A DNA stretch of 64,000 nucleotides, from NCBI GenBank assembly GCA_027886175.1, contig JAJNNQ010000005.1, positions 4,242,501-4,306,500 on the forward strand. The letters are read 5' to 3'. Shown here in pieces: positions 12,815 through 24,000 of this stretch (positions are counted from its first letter, which is position 1; each line of letters starts with the position of its first letter). The stretch comes from Phylloscopus collybita. Lineage: Eukaryota > Chordata > Aves > Passeriformes > Phylloscopidae. The notes beneath the pieces are model-generated. The model worked only from the letters and a program-made list of their open reading frames with translations. It ran no database searches and was not told where the DNA came from. Both the position numbers and the translations under genes were made by a program.

Positions 12815-13135
12815 ACTTTTATTTATAAACCATGTACGTATGGATAGAATGCCTGCCGGAGAATTTTGGGCTGGATCATGTGATTTGATCAGTCACTTAA
12901 AACTGATTTTAGCATTGACTCTTCTGCCTATAAAAGTAGAAATACATTTTATAAATCTGTGTTGTGTTTAATTTACATGTCCTTTCATGGCTGGGCCAAG
13001 TTCTTTAAGGGCATTTATTCTGCTTCATATAAATAATTGATCAGCCAAGTTAATTTACTTCTGCCTGACTTGGTCAACCTTAATTAACTGCCCTGGAATA
13101 AAGACTGAACTTTTTGTTAGCTTAAAAATCTTTCA
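12815..13135. promoter_or_regulatory. AT-rich stretch, candidate conserved enhancer
   Basis: It contains TTTATTTATAAA, repeated TGATC / GATCAG words, TAATTTAC, TTAATTTAC and TTAATTAAC cores, and two TTGGTCAA / TGGGCCAA-like half sites, with no repeat-family signature. Evidence is composition only. Confidence 0.3.
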
Positions 13136-13452
13136 CAAATGTGGCAAAGAAGGGTTGTATTATGACAACATTTTTGCTCTACTGCTGATCCCAGGGGACA
13201 GAAATACTTAATGATCCTTATGTGCATATATGTATTTGTAAACACCTCCAAGTACTAACATCTGAAATATAATCATCAGTATCGAAGAAACTTTGAAACA
13301 CACAGGCTACATGGTGAATTTGTAGTCCACATTGAGTCTGGAAGCATATATAAACAGAGATTTTAAGGCCAGAAGACTCCAGGGACGTTTTGTTTTTAAA
13401 GGTGATGATATGCTTAAAGATATAGATTGGTGCTTATTGAGGAATCTTAAAA

Positions 13453-13498
13453 ATGCCTCACCAGATGCCTCTGTGTATGATGAGGCATCTAAAGGCAT
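13453..13498. ncRNA. Compound hairpin, candidate structured RNA or regulatory palindrome
   Basis: A perfect 9-bp inverted repeat (AGATGCCTC at 13,463-13,471; GAGGCATCT at 13,482-13,490; 10-nt loop) is nested inside a second pair, ATGCCT at 13,453-13,458 and AGGCAT at 13,493-13,498. The two stems are separated by a 4-nt/2-nt internal bulge. This gives 15 pairs in 46 nt on either strand. It is shorter than a typical pre-miRNA, and no transcription evidence is available. Confidence 0.35.
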
Positions 13499-13499
13499 C

Positions 13500-16400
13500 T
13501 GAATATCAGTCCCTTAGTCTTTCAGACTTGGAGTGGGTCCTTATTCTGACAGGTGCTTCAGTCAGTAAATCCTCCCTCATGCTGACATTAAACAATGCTG
13601 CTTAGTCTTCAGAAACTATCCTGGTAGCAGAATTGCAGCAGTGGCACACTTCAGCGCCCACCTCCTGCCTACTAATCTCCATGCTTAACCTTGCTCATCT
13701 TAATAGGCCAGTGGAGCTGAGATGTGTATCGGCAGCATCTGGTCTTGGCGGTGTTATGGACTTTATGGACTTGTTTTTAATGCCTTAGCAAAGAACTTTT
13801 TCAGAATTAGGATTCCTTTAGGTTCTATTTTTTTTTAACCTCAAAACACTGACACTGGAGTGATCAGAAAGATGATTTTGATTCAGACAAGATTCACATG
13901 TGACCTATGTTTTCTCAATTTTGACCACGTCCTTAAGAAATTGGCTGTCCCCTGCTTCTGTCCAAGTCATCTGGAAGATGATTAGCTGTTGTCTTGTTGA
14001 CAGAGGGCCTTCTTTTGATTTCACTTCACTGAAATTTTGCTCCATTACCTTGAACATAACATATTCACTAAAGAGTTGGGCCCAGCTGTAGGGCTTTGAC
14101 TTTGTGTTTGACTGTGCATCAAAGCTAGAAAAAGTTCTGTGCAGGTTAAAATGGGAATCTGAAGAAAGTGATTGCTGTTCTGAAATTTTTAAACCAAGCT
14201 GACATTAAGTCAGAACAGTTCTTTTGTTATGTGCCCCTTGATTTCAGGAAAAGGTTTCACAAGCTGTTGTTGGTACTGCAGCCTACCTTTGGTCCCCTTC
14301 ATAGGGGAAAATCATCTTGTATCACCTTTAATAATTCAGAGTCATTTTGTATCCCTCATAACATGAAACATCATATATAGGAAGAAAGGAAGATACTTGC
14401 ACTGGTAATAACCTGCATATTTTAAGCTTTAAAAACGCATTTTTCTTTGCAGAATTGATAACAGAATCATTCTGCTTTCTAGGACACACGAGATGGACGT
14501 GAACTCTTCTGCCATTAAATTTCTTAAGTCAGAACCAGGTCTCCTGCCCGTCATGGAAGTAGTTGTGGAGTATTATTATTTCTTATAATAAATCACTATG
14601 CATAACAGCTTCTCCAGCACTGTGTTGGTTGTATTCAGACCAGAATCACGGTTTGTGATATTTCACCTGGAGTTTCAGTTCAGTTCCCACAGAACCTAAT
14701 TATGTTGCATAAAGTCAACCTTGCTTTGCATTTTTCTTTCACAATTTTGAATGACAAACTTCAGTAATAGGCTCCTGTAAGTTCATCTCCTCTGTGCTGG
14801 GAAGAGACAATTATCTCAGCCATCCTTGGTGTACGATCATCTCAGCTCATTTAGGTGTGCTCAAAAAGACAAATAATAATCATTCTTGCAGAAAGCTCTC
14901 ACAGGTTGATTTTTCATGACATGACACTTAATGATCAAACCAAACTGTGATTATTCATGTCAACTCACATTTGACTTCAGTGAAGAAATAAACAGTTTTA
15001 TCTTTTTTTTTTTTTTTTCCCTTGAAATACCAGTTTTCTATCGGAGGTATTTTAACAAAGCGCTTTTGTTTTGTACAGGCATCTAGTTTAAGCTATATAG
15101 AAGTTGACTGCTTGTAAATTGCTGTTTTTAAAGAAAAATCTACTTAAAGATGTTCGCTTCTGCTTTTAAAATAATTTTTTGAAAGTTTAAACATGGTCCC
15201 TTGGCAAACTGTTTCCAGCGTCATTTCTTTGGTAACTGCTGCCAGTTCTGCTGGGATCTGTAGGGTGGTCACAGCCAGTGAAGGGGCCAGGGCCCTGTGC
15301 AGCTGAGCTGGTATCTGGCTGGGGTCCTTCAAAAGGTAAAACAGAGCATGAAATTTGTCATGGAAAAGGTTCTCAGGAACTATGATCTTTTTCTGACCAT
15401 ATACAATAAATAATCCATCTTTTTCTTGGTTCTATAGGTTAGAAAAATTGTTGCAATTTCTACTGTTTTTTCTTTCCGGGACCATTTTGCAGTCCTAGAG
15501 ACAATAAATAATTTCTCGACCAGTTTAGTTGTGAATTATTTTCTGTGTCCTGAAGATATTTCGCTCAGAAGGGCAAGCCAACAAATCGTGAGCAGGCAGT
15601 GATGGATTTGCTCCTCAGTGGTGCACATTCTTCTTGCTGCTGTCAGAGATCTGTTTGGTGCTTCCTCTGACCCTACTGCTTATTTATCCAGGTTCTCAGT
15701 TCCCATTTGTTGCATCAGAAGTGCTGGCAAATGTGATGTACTTCTTTACTGTTCTGTCACATGGGTTTTAGCATCTCTTTATACCACAGTGGCTTCTGGA
15801 GGCACCTTCCACCCATTCTTGAGTGTGTCCTTCCTCCATCAGCTTCAGTCTATGAGGTGGGAACATGCCACCCACCATTACTGTCATGCTCCAAAACAGT
15901 CAAAGGCATGAGTCTCTGGGTTTAACCCTCTAACCCAGTATTTCCTGGTGGTCATCCTTGTCCTCATCTGCTGCTGGGGTAAATTATTGTAGTGTTCCCT
16001 TTTCTCCAGTTGAGACCTGACTCCAAAACTGGGTGGAAGCAGAAAGCAGTGACATCGATTCTTTCTTTTTTGATTTGTCATAGGGGTAAAAGTGGTAAAT
16101 CCTTTTTTTAGCAGTGTAGCATATAAAATTGCCTGGTATATGTTTGAGTGACTTGGGAGCTGTCTATGGATTCTAACTCCTGTCTCTTCTTCCAAAGCAA
16201 CCTGTGCCATGCAGTCGCTGCCTGGTGTGTAATCCAGCCTTGCCTGTTAGATGTAAACACTTATTTAGACCTTATCATGCTTATGGGCTTTCCTTACAGT
16301 GCTGAAAATGAAAAACACACCATTCTTGGTGTGTATCAGAGCAGGATCGTGTTATAATCCAAAAGCATTTCCTAGTGGTGTTGGGAAAGCTGTGTAGGTT

Positions 16401-17750
16401 TGTTTAGATCTCTGGAGCTTTTACAGGGGAGTTGACAGAAGCTTTATAATGAGTCTCCAAGCCCTTTTGTCACCTGGCATAATTTGAAGATTTAACGAAA
16501 TTGAAAGAAGTTTCCATAGACCAGCTGAAATTTATTTAAATGTAATCAGAACGTTTGAATCTGTCTTACTACTGTACATGTGCTTGGTTTACTAAATTCA
16601 AATGGGTTCTTCCTTGAAGATAAAGCATCTTTCTTCTGAAGTGAGCTACCCTGCACAGGGGCATTTGGCTCAGAGGTCCATGAGGTTAGTGTGGGGCAGG
16701 CAGCATGCTTGGCAACACGCAGCTTGGCTTTCCATACTCATCTCCCCTGGGTGAGGGGGAGAGGAGGAATGGTCTGGTGGAAGCCAGACAGGTTAATGGC
16801 ATTTAAATCCTGGAAGCTGGGGCTTTGCAGGTGGAAATACTTATGAAACAAGTCACCATGGTATCTTTGAGGTAGCAGTTCACTGCTGAAAACCAGCACG
16901 TGTGTTTTGTGGGGAGTCTTGTGCACAAATGCTGATGTTAGTTCCTAAGGGTGTTTAAATCCCAGGGGTTCTGGAGTGGGGAGGTGGGTACTTGTCCTCA
17001 TCCTCATTGCTGGCTTGTGACCCACTGACTCTGTTGATGAACACAGAGTGCAAAGCACCCAGGGACAGGCTGACACCAAGAGTCAGTTGAGAGGGCTGGC
17101 TGGCTGGAGATAATGAGCTGTGGCTGCTGAGATGATGTTTAGCCAAGTAACACAGGAGGCTCCTCACTGTAATGCCACAAGAGCATCCAAATCCAGACCA
17201 AATCCATAGCCAAAAACTTGGCCAACAGGACTAATTTTGTGAGCATTTGTAGCAGTTCTCCTGAAATGAAAACGGATGATGGTTCAGCACATCCCAGATT
17301 AAGCCTAAATTGCTTCAGAGTAATAAAAGGTGCTAATTCGGCACTATCATGGTATGAGTGAAAACCAAAATAGTGAATGCTCTGCTTCACCTCCATGCCC
17401 CTACACAGTGTATATCACATTTTTGATATTGTCCATCATATGTTGCCAAGAATGACTCATCTGTTTCAAAGGAAAGCATCCAGATGTAACTAGAGAAATT
17501 TAATTATGGATTCTGTGTGTTCGGTCAAAAATATTTTTTTTTCTCTAAGGGAAAAAAGATGTTGAGCAAATAATACTATATTTAGAAGAGAACTAACTTA
17601 CTAAAATTATAGCTGTACCAACGGATAAATAAACATAAACTAGTAGCATGAACCATTAATGAAAGATAAATCGTATGAAGGAAAATGACATATGTTTACA
17701 GTTTTGGCAGGATTTAAAACAGGGCATGTCTCCTTATATACAGCAACTGT
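13500..17750. other. Intronic sequence, nothing definite
   Basis: No coding exon, RNA gene or confident transposon. A 15-16 T run lies near 15,003-15,018. A splice-acceptor-like TTCTTTGCAG at about 14,443-14,452 is followed by 70 nt with no good donor, so I do not call an exon. The sequence approaching 17,750 is AT-rich. Confidence 0.45.
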
Positions 17751-17751
17751 T

Positions 17752-17761
17752 TTAACAGCTG

Positions 17762-17802
<41 letters not shown>

Positions 17803-17834
17803 CTTCCCCCCTCCCCTCCCCTAAATTATTTCAG
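17752..17834 (+). promoter_or_regulatory. FOXP1: 3' splice site of the FOXP1 initiator exon with extended pyrimidine tract
   Basis: A branch-point-like TTAAC sits at 17,752-17,756. It is followed by an unbroken 61-nt pyrimidine tract (17,762-17,822) made of 40 consecutive T and then a C-rich part, and by TTTCAG ending at 17,834. No AG occurs between 17,759 and 17,832, so the terminal AG is the first usable one downstream of that branch point. The tract is much longer than the usual 15-25 nt. Branch-point assignment is inference. Confidence 0.85.
17763..17802 (+). repeat. Poly(T) run, 40 nt
   Basis: Forty consecutive T directly upstream of the C-rich part of the FOXP1 acceptor tract. Such a run is expected to be length-variable. 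It may be the tail of an old antisense insertion, but no retroelement body is visible beside it. Confidence 0.95.
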
Positions 17835-17845
17835 GTTTTTGAGTC
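17835..17845 (+). other. FOXP1: FOXP1 5' untranslated part of the initiator exon
   Basis: These eleven bases lie between the acceptor AG at 17,833-17,834 and the first ATG. They include an in-frame TGA immediately upstream (17,840-17,842), which supports translation starting at 17,846 and not further 5'. The rest of the 5' UTR must come from one or more upstream exons that cannot be identified with certainty here. Confidence 0.85.
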
Positions 17846-18016
17846 ATGATGCAAGAATCTGGGACTGAGACAAAAAGTAACGGTTCAGCCATTCAGAATG
17901 GAGCGAGCGGTGGCAACCATTTACTAGAGTGCAGCCTGCGGGAAGTGAGATCAAACGGCGAGACACCTTCCGTTGAAATTGGGGCTGCAGATTTAGCACA
18001 TCTCCAGCAACAGCAG
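17846..18016 (+). CDS. FOXP1: FOXP1 first coding exon (N-terminal 57 codons, partial CDS)
   Basis: This exon encodes the N-terminus of forkhead box protein P1, a nuclear transcriptional repressor that acts as a dimer. The reading opens with two consecutive ATGs and begins [19 protein letters not shown], the known FOXP1 start. It continues through NHLLEC, RSNGET and IGAADLAH and ends in four glutamines. The 57 codons finish exactly at the exon end (phase 0). From memory of human FOXP1, the middle is slightly shorter and has conservative changes (SLREV for GGLREG, PSVEI for PAVDI, L for A after LAH). The first ATG has G at -3; the second has A at -3. Retained intron would add only two codons before TAA. 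The domains that define the family (long polyQ, zinc finger, leucine zipper, forkhead) lie in later exons outside the window. FOXP2 and FOXP4 have different N-termini, so paralogue confusion is unlikely. Confidence 0.96.
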
Positions 18017-18022
18017 GTACTG
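18017..18022 (+). promoter_or_regulatory. FOXP1: 5' splice site after the FOXP1 initiator exon
   Basis: The exon ends in CAG and the intron begins GTACTG. The exon side and +1 to +3 fit the donor consensus, while +4 to +6 (CTG in place of AGT) are poor, so the site looks of moderate strength. Conservation of the protein stops here, and the frame meets TAA two codons later. Confidence 0.85.
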
Positions 18023-21000
18023 TAAAGATGCATTACAAGTTTCCTACCTACAGGAAGAGCGTGAAGCAGGTTAAAACAACCCCCTCCCCTCCCCAGCCGC
18101 TTTGTACTTGCCAGGCAGAGGATGCTTTTAGGATTCGCCTGTGACATTCTGTGTGTGTTTTTTGCCCATAGGGGATTGCAGTTCTTGGTGTAAAGGGAAA
18201 CCTTGGACTTCTCTTCCGGGGCTCCTTTTTAATCATTCCCTGGAAACACCCAAAGATCAGGGCTTGCTTCCGTTGCCTGAATGTGTTGAGTCTGGTGGCA
18301 GCGATTGGGTGAACTGCTGTATACAAATAACTGGTTTCCAGAATATGTCACTGGGTGGAAAATGCATTAACGTTTTGTTTTTGCAACAAATTTTAATAGA
18401 ACCTAGCAACCTCTATCAACAGAATGTTTTCTATTAGTGAGGAAGGCTGCAGAGGTATCTGCTACACAAAACGTCAGAATAAATAAATAAATACATCCGT
18501 GTCAGTCTTCCTCAACTTGGAAGAATCAGAACCAAATTGTGCATTTTGCCTTGGTATTCTAATTAGTGTATTTTCTGGGAAGTGACCAAATTCACCAGTG
18601 TAAATTATCCACATAACACGTTTTGGCTTTTTCTTTTCCCTGATAAAATTCTGAAGCCCTCTGAGGAAATCTTACACCAAAGTGCTGGGCATGTATCATT
18701 AATGTGTTTGGGAACAAAGGCTGCAGCAGAGCCATGGTGAATACACTCACGCCTAACCCTCACTTTCTCTAATGCAATAAGGATTCTTAAAACCTTTTAA
18801 ATAAGCGATTGGCAGCTGGTTAAGACTCCCCTAAGTGTACAGTGATCTTTTTAGCAGGTTGTTGTGAAGAAGAAAAAAACTGTGCTCAAAAACAAAGCAA
18901 AGTGGAGGCTTGAGGAGAAGCGGGGGCACCCCGTTTGCCAACCTAAGACAGAAAGCTGCCATAATTAAACAAGTCAGAAAAATGGATGATACTAAATGCA
19001 CAGACTTTGGTTGTTTCAATCATTTCGTCCTACAGGTTTTTACTTGAAGTGAGAATACCATCAGTGAGAAAATCACAGCCATGCTGAATTCATTACTGCA
19101 GTAGTCACACAAAACCACGGATAAAATTTCAATAACTGCAGGCCACAGTTGAGTAAACAGTTGCACTGAAACTTAATTCCTGTTGACTTTTCCCTCATTC
19201 TTTGCCAGGGGCACATTCTGATTCGTAGTGCAAAGACAACAGGGGTTACAGCTTTGATTAATATAGGACAGTAGAAGAGGAGTGGAACAGTAAAATATGT
19301 TCAACACAAAGGTCTTGTCTTAAAAAAGGCTTTGTATGAAAATGAGTTAATTACACTGTGTTTTCCGTAGGAGCACTATGGAATTTTCCAGTGAGGCTTT
19401 GTGCAGAGAGAAACAGGGAGGGGGCATCATGCAGACATGTGCACACGGTGGACCAGAATGGCTCAGACCACTGCTCCTCCACCACTGACTAACCCTGTGC
19501 CAGGGCTTCTCCACAGCCATCCCAAAAGCTCAAGGTGTCTCAGATGATGTTGTCACCTTGCATGTAATGGCTGGTGTCATTCAGCCACCCATTGGGTCAA
19601 TGAAGGAGCAGCACCCGTTCATTCCCAGTCCTCCAGCCCTCCCCAAACAGTACCCAGCACAGACCCAAGCGCTCAGGGCTGGGAACAGGATTGCCAGGCT
19701 CAGGACTGCTTTCACACAGCTCTGATTTTAGCTTGGAGTTTATTTATCCTCTGCCAGTACAGTGAATGTGGTTGGGGATCTTGCTTTTCTCCAAGTTCTT
19801 CAAAGACCTTTATGTTCTGTGTTTGAATTCTGCTGTTAATTGGTTTTGATGACTAACTTCTCCATGGAGTTTCTCTTTTATAAAGCAAGTTGATTGCAAA
19901 GTTTAAAACAGTTATTAAATAAAAAAACAACCAACAAACCCAATCCTGATAACAATAAGAGGGTAATCAGAGCTAGCATAAAAATATCAATCTTGGTGTT
20001 TGGAAAACATTTTTAAACGCTGAAAAGAAGAAAACCCCGTTGTTTTCAGACAGCTAATGCAAGCATTTACAGATACACATACAACATGGAGCATAATGTT
20101 TAGATGTTTCTCCGTATACAACATATGCTCTCAGGTCACTTAACAGAATGCGTTCTACAAAACACTCCTTCAATACAAATGAATGAGTTCTGAATTAAAC
20201 AGCTATTTCTTAAGAGCATTTCATTCAAATCTTTTCATTTTGCCACCTGGCACTTGTTTTGTCTGGAAAAAAAAAAAATCAGTGGTGGGTAGTTTGAGCT
20301 TTGCTGCTGTGGTTGGTTGTGTGTTCCCATGATGAGCACAGCAGAACAGTGAAACCTGCATGTGCAATGGCTTGTGAAAGCATCTATGCTGAATTTAAGG
20401 TCACACTTTTGGTGACATTTAGGAATTTGTTAGGACTACTAGCTTTGTTAGTATGAGAGAGGAAAACAGAAATACTTCAGGGGTTTTTTTTAGGAAGTTT
20501 TAATGGGTTTGCAAACTTGTAAATATTTTACCATGGAAAAATATGGAGCACCACAGATGTTCATATATTTGCAGGAGAAGTATATGGTATGCTCACTCTT
20601 GCTGTGAGTGAGTACAGGGAGGATATTTGCAGACAAGTTTTATGCTTCCCATGTCATGTTAGGGTGATTCTGCCATGCAAGGAGACAGAGAGTGATGTGA
20701 TGCTTAATTATTTTAGCATTAGAAATCTCATAAAATGTACTGTTAAGCTGGGAGTAGCAAATGTGGGGATGAGTTCTGGTATTTATAATAAAGCCAAGTG
20801 ACTCCAACTGATGTTTGTAATGGTAAAGTAAGAAAGGCATAGCAATACAAGTGACTCTTCAGGGACAGTATGTCTGTGGAAGAGTTGAGTAAAAGTGGAA
20901 ATGCATGTAGAAGTCACTCTCAGAACCAAAATACAAGGGAAAGAACCTTTTCTCACAGTATTTTGGCCTCTGCAGAGGGTGGGAGAGGTGGCCTTCCCAC

Positions 21001-24000
21001 TGCTGCTGAGTGCACAGGTGCCAGAGGTGAGCATCACATGGCAATGACTGTCAGGATGAGGTGGAGTGGGCAGGGGTTTGGTGACCTGCTTATAAAGTCT
21101 GGAGTAGGTGTGAAGGTTACCTGGATCATTGTACTTCTGAAGAGGTGAAGCTGGGATTTGGTGTGGGGGGGTCAGGTAGTGGGGCTCAGGAGCTTTGTCC
21201 CAGAGCGCCCACAGAGGCAGAACCAAGCGACAGAACAGAAAACCTGGGAACAGAGCACCAGGCAGAGTCTGGCAACATCTGTTGGCTCTGAGGCATCATG
21301 AAAAACATCTGGGAGGTGCAGAATGGGTGTTGGAGTAACCCACAAGCTGAAGGTCAGGCTGGGCGAGGGAAGTTTGGGCAGAAGGGATGTAATGATGGGG
21401 TGACTCCTGCCTACCAAGCAGTAATAAATAAAGACTCATAGGGACAAACTGCCTTTTAATGTTCATGTTCACAGCTGTAGTTGCTTCAGTGGTTTCTGAC
21501 GTCTGCTCAAAAAGGTTTGATGCCTCAGTCCTAGACAGGATTTTTTTTTTTAAGCTTATAAAATAAATATTATTTATTGCATTTTATTTTTATCCTCAGG
21601 ACTATTCATTAAAGTGTTCTTCACGTTATTAGCAGTGATACAAGACTATGAATTGAACAAAGAGAATGATTACAAAGTTGAATCCTGATGTATAGCAGCA
21701 AGACACCAAGTGCTGTGTTGCATGGTGGCAGAAATACAAACCTCTCCACATCAATAGCCAGATCCACTTTGATACCGTAACTTCAAGTACTGCCCCACGA
21801 GTATAAAACTCAGTGTCTTTGTCTAATCCAGAATGCTTTTGAACTTTGAGGAGGTATGACTTTAATAGTAATTTGTTGACAGATTAGCTGCAGAGATTGC
21901 AAAGGGTTTATTTTGCAGAACTGGCAGGCTCCTATCAGTGTTCTCTTAAGGAAAAAAACACACACTGCTGTTTTGCAATTGCTTGCATTTATTGACAACC
22001 TGCGCTGAGCAGGCAGAATCGGAATGTTTGGATAATGTAAACCTATAGCTTGTCTGATGGAGTGTAGTGTACTTTTAGGTAGTGCATAGATTGCTTGATA
22101 AAAAGGGTTACAAGGTGGCCGTGTTTATGACAAACTGGAATAGAAATACAAGCGCAACTGGTATGTGGAGAAAGAAGGAGGTGGTTTATGTAAAGAATTG
22201 TGGGGAAGTTTCTTTTCTTCACTTCGTCTTCCAGCTGAACTATACTGTAATTATGAAGTGTCACTTCAAGCTTTCTGAAGAATTTAGATAAATACTAGTT
22301 TTGCCATGTGTCCACCAAGTAAGGAAAGAAGGGGGTTTTCCTTGAAGAAAAAAAAAAAAAAAGGATGGCGTTATATCCTGTTTTGTACTTTTATTCCAGT
22401 AAATGTCAGCAAGTGAAAAATACTATTTCATATATAAAAGAAGGTTTGATAGACAAAAGAAATTTGGACTAGATTCTGGTCTGTGCCCAAGTCAGTGCCT
22501 GCAGTTGGGCTGTTTGTGGTGTCTGTGTAAGGATGCCACAGTTGGGCCCTTTGGCAGTAGTTGTTTCATAAAATGTTGAGATGTGAAGTGTTAGATTGAG
22601 GGAATTGAACTCCAGAGGGAATATGTGGGTTCTTCAGATTTTGTTCACGTTCAAAGACAAGGAAAATGTACAAGAAGTGGGGGATTTGGTGTATTGTTGA
22701 GAGGCTGTTTTAATTGGGCACATCAAAAAGAAAATTTGACTAGAAAGAAATCTGAATATATCGCAGTGTAAATGAAAGAAATGCTTTTTAATTTTTTTTT
22801 TTTTTATTGGTGAGTTTCATGTTATTTTGAAAACCCGTGAGGAGAGGTTACAAACCGCATCAGGAGTTTTACGGTCCCATTGATCATGATGTGGACTTAT
22901 CTCTGTAGAGCAAAACTGCTAAATTAGATCCAAGATAAAGTCTTTGTTTCATATTGACATAACTGGGTTAGACCAGAATTGTTTGTTACACTTTAAGGGA
23001 GCGTCCGTGTTGAGTCATTTTGTCCGAAGAGACATAAAGCCTAATTATTAAACTGCTGTTGCTATTGAAGGAGCCATTTGAAAGTATAGATCAAACTCCA
23101 TGCAGGCTATTGGATTGTGTCTGATTTTGTATTGTAGTACCCTCATAATTGAAGATTACAACATGGTGAAAAGATGACTGCATTTGTCGAGCTTCTGCTG
23201 TTTCATCAGAGATTGTGAAAAACAACTTTATGCTCCCAGTAACTTTGTGGTTTTTATCATTCAGACTTTTCCCCCAAGTTCTGCCGTCTCCCAGCATTGA
23301 ACGGAAGGTGACATGATGTCTTTTTAGTCATTCAAATCTAATAACTTTTAATCTGAAGGTTAAGTAGTGAGATATAAACTAAGAGACGATAATATCAATT
23401 TTATGTTCACTGAAGGGCACAATATACCTCTTTCTAGTAGAGGGAAAATTGTGCGTAAAATGTCTTTTGCTTTTCAATGGAAAAGCTGTGGCTCTGAGAG
23501 CTTAGGAACGAAGCAGCGCTGGAAAAATTAAATAAGTTTTAACATAGGCTGGCTACCTTGCCTGGGTTTTAGAATCAATGATTTTTTTCCTTAATAATTC
23601 AATTTTTAGATCAGTTGTCAATGAACCATGCTGAGAACATTCATGCAGCATTCTCTATCCTCGCTATTGCTAATGTCTTTGTTATAACTACTTATTGACA
23701 CCAACAAGCCCTAAATTTTCTCTAACTGTTGAAGGGTAAGGGGAAACTACTACTTAGTTGCACTTGCTGAGATTGTTTTCTCTTTGTCTTGGTTTTGTTT
23801 TATTTTGCTTCTGAGATCTTTGATAAATAACTGCATAAAGCTGAGTCCTCAGAGCACCTTGACATTGGCACCCAGAGCTCTGCTGTTGTGTGTGCTGGTA
23901 CAAGCATGGACATGCAGAAGCTGGGTCATTAGACATGTAATCACCTGGGTTATGTGCACATCCAAATCCAGAAGTCCTCTGTAGGTTGTCCATGTCTATT

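Larger units (their letters stand above)
1..17751 (+). other. FOXP1: FOXP1 upstream intron / 5' non-coding region
   Basis: The acceptor at 17,834 shows that at least its 3' part is an intron of FOXP1. Its 5' boundary is not certain and may lie outside the window or at a donor-like GTAAGT at 946. No open frame here shows a recognisable protein domain on either strand. The longest, 7,726-8,220 on the minus strand (164 codons), reads as low-information sequence. Contents worth naming are listed separately. Confidence 0.75.

Noticed and set aside
14443..14530. Possible 5' UTR exon after a TTCTTTGCAG acceptor-like site
   Set aside because: No convincing donor follows, and I could not match it to a known FOXP1 exon.
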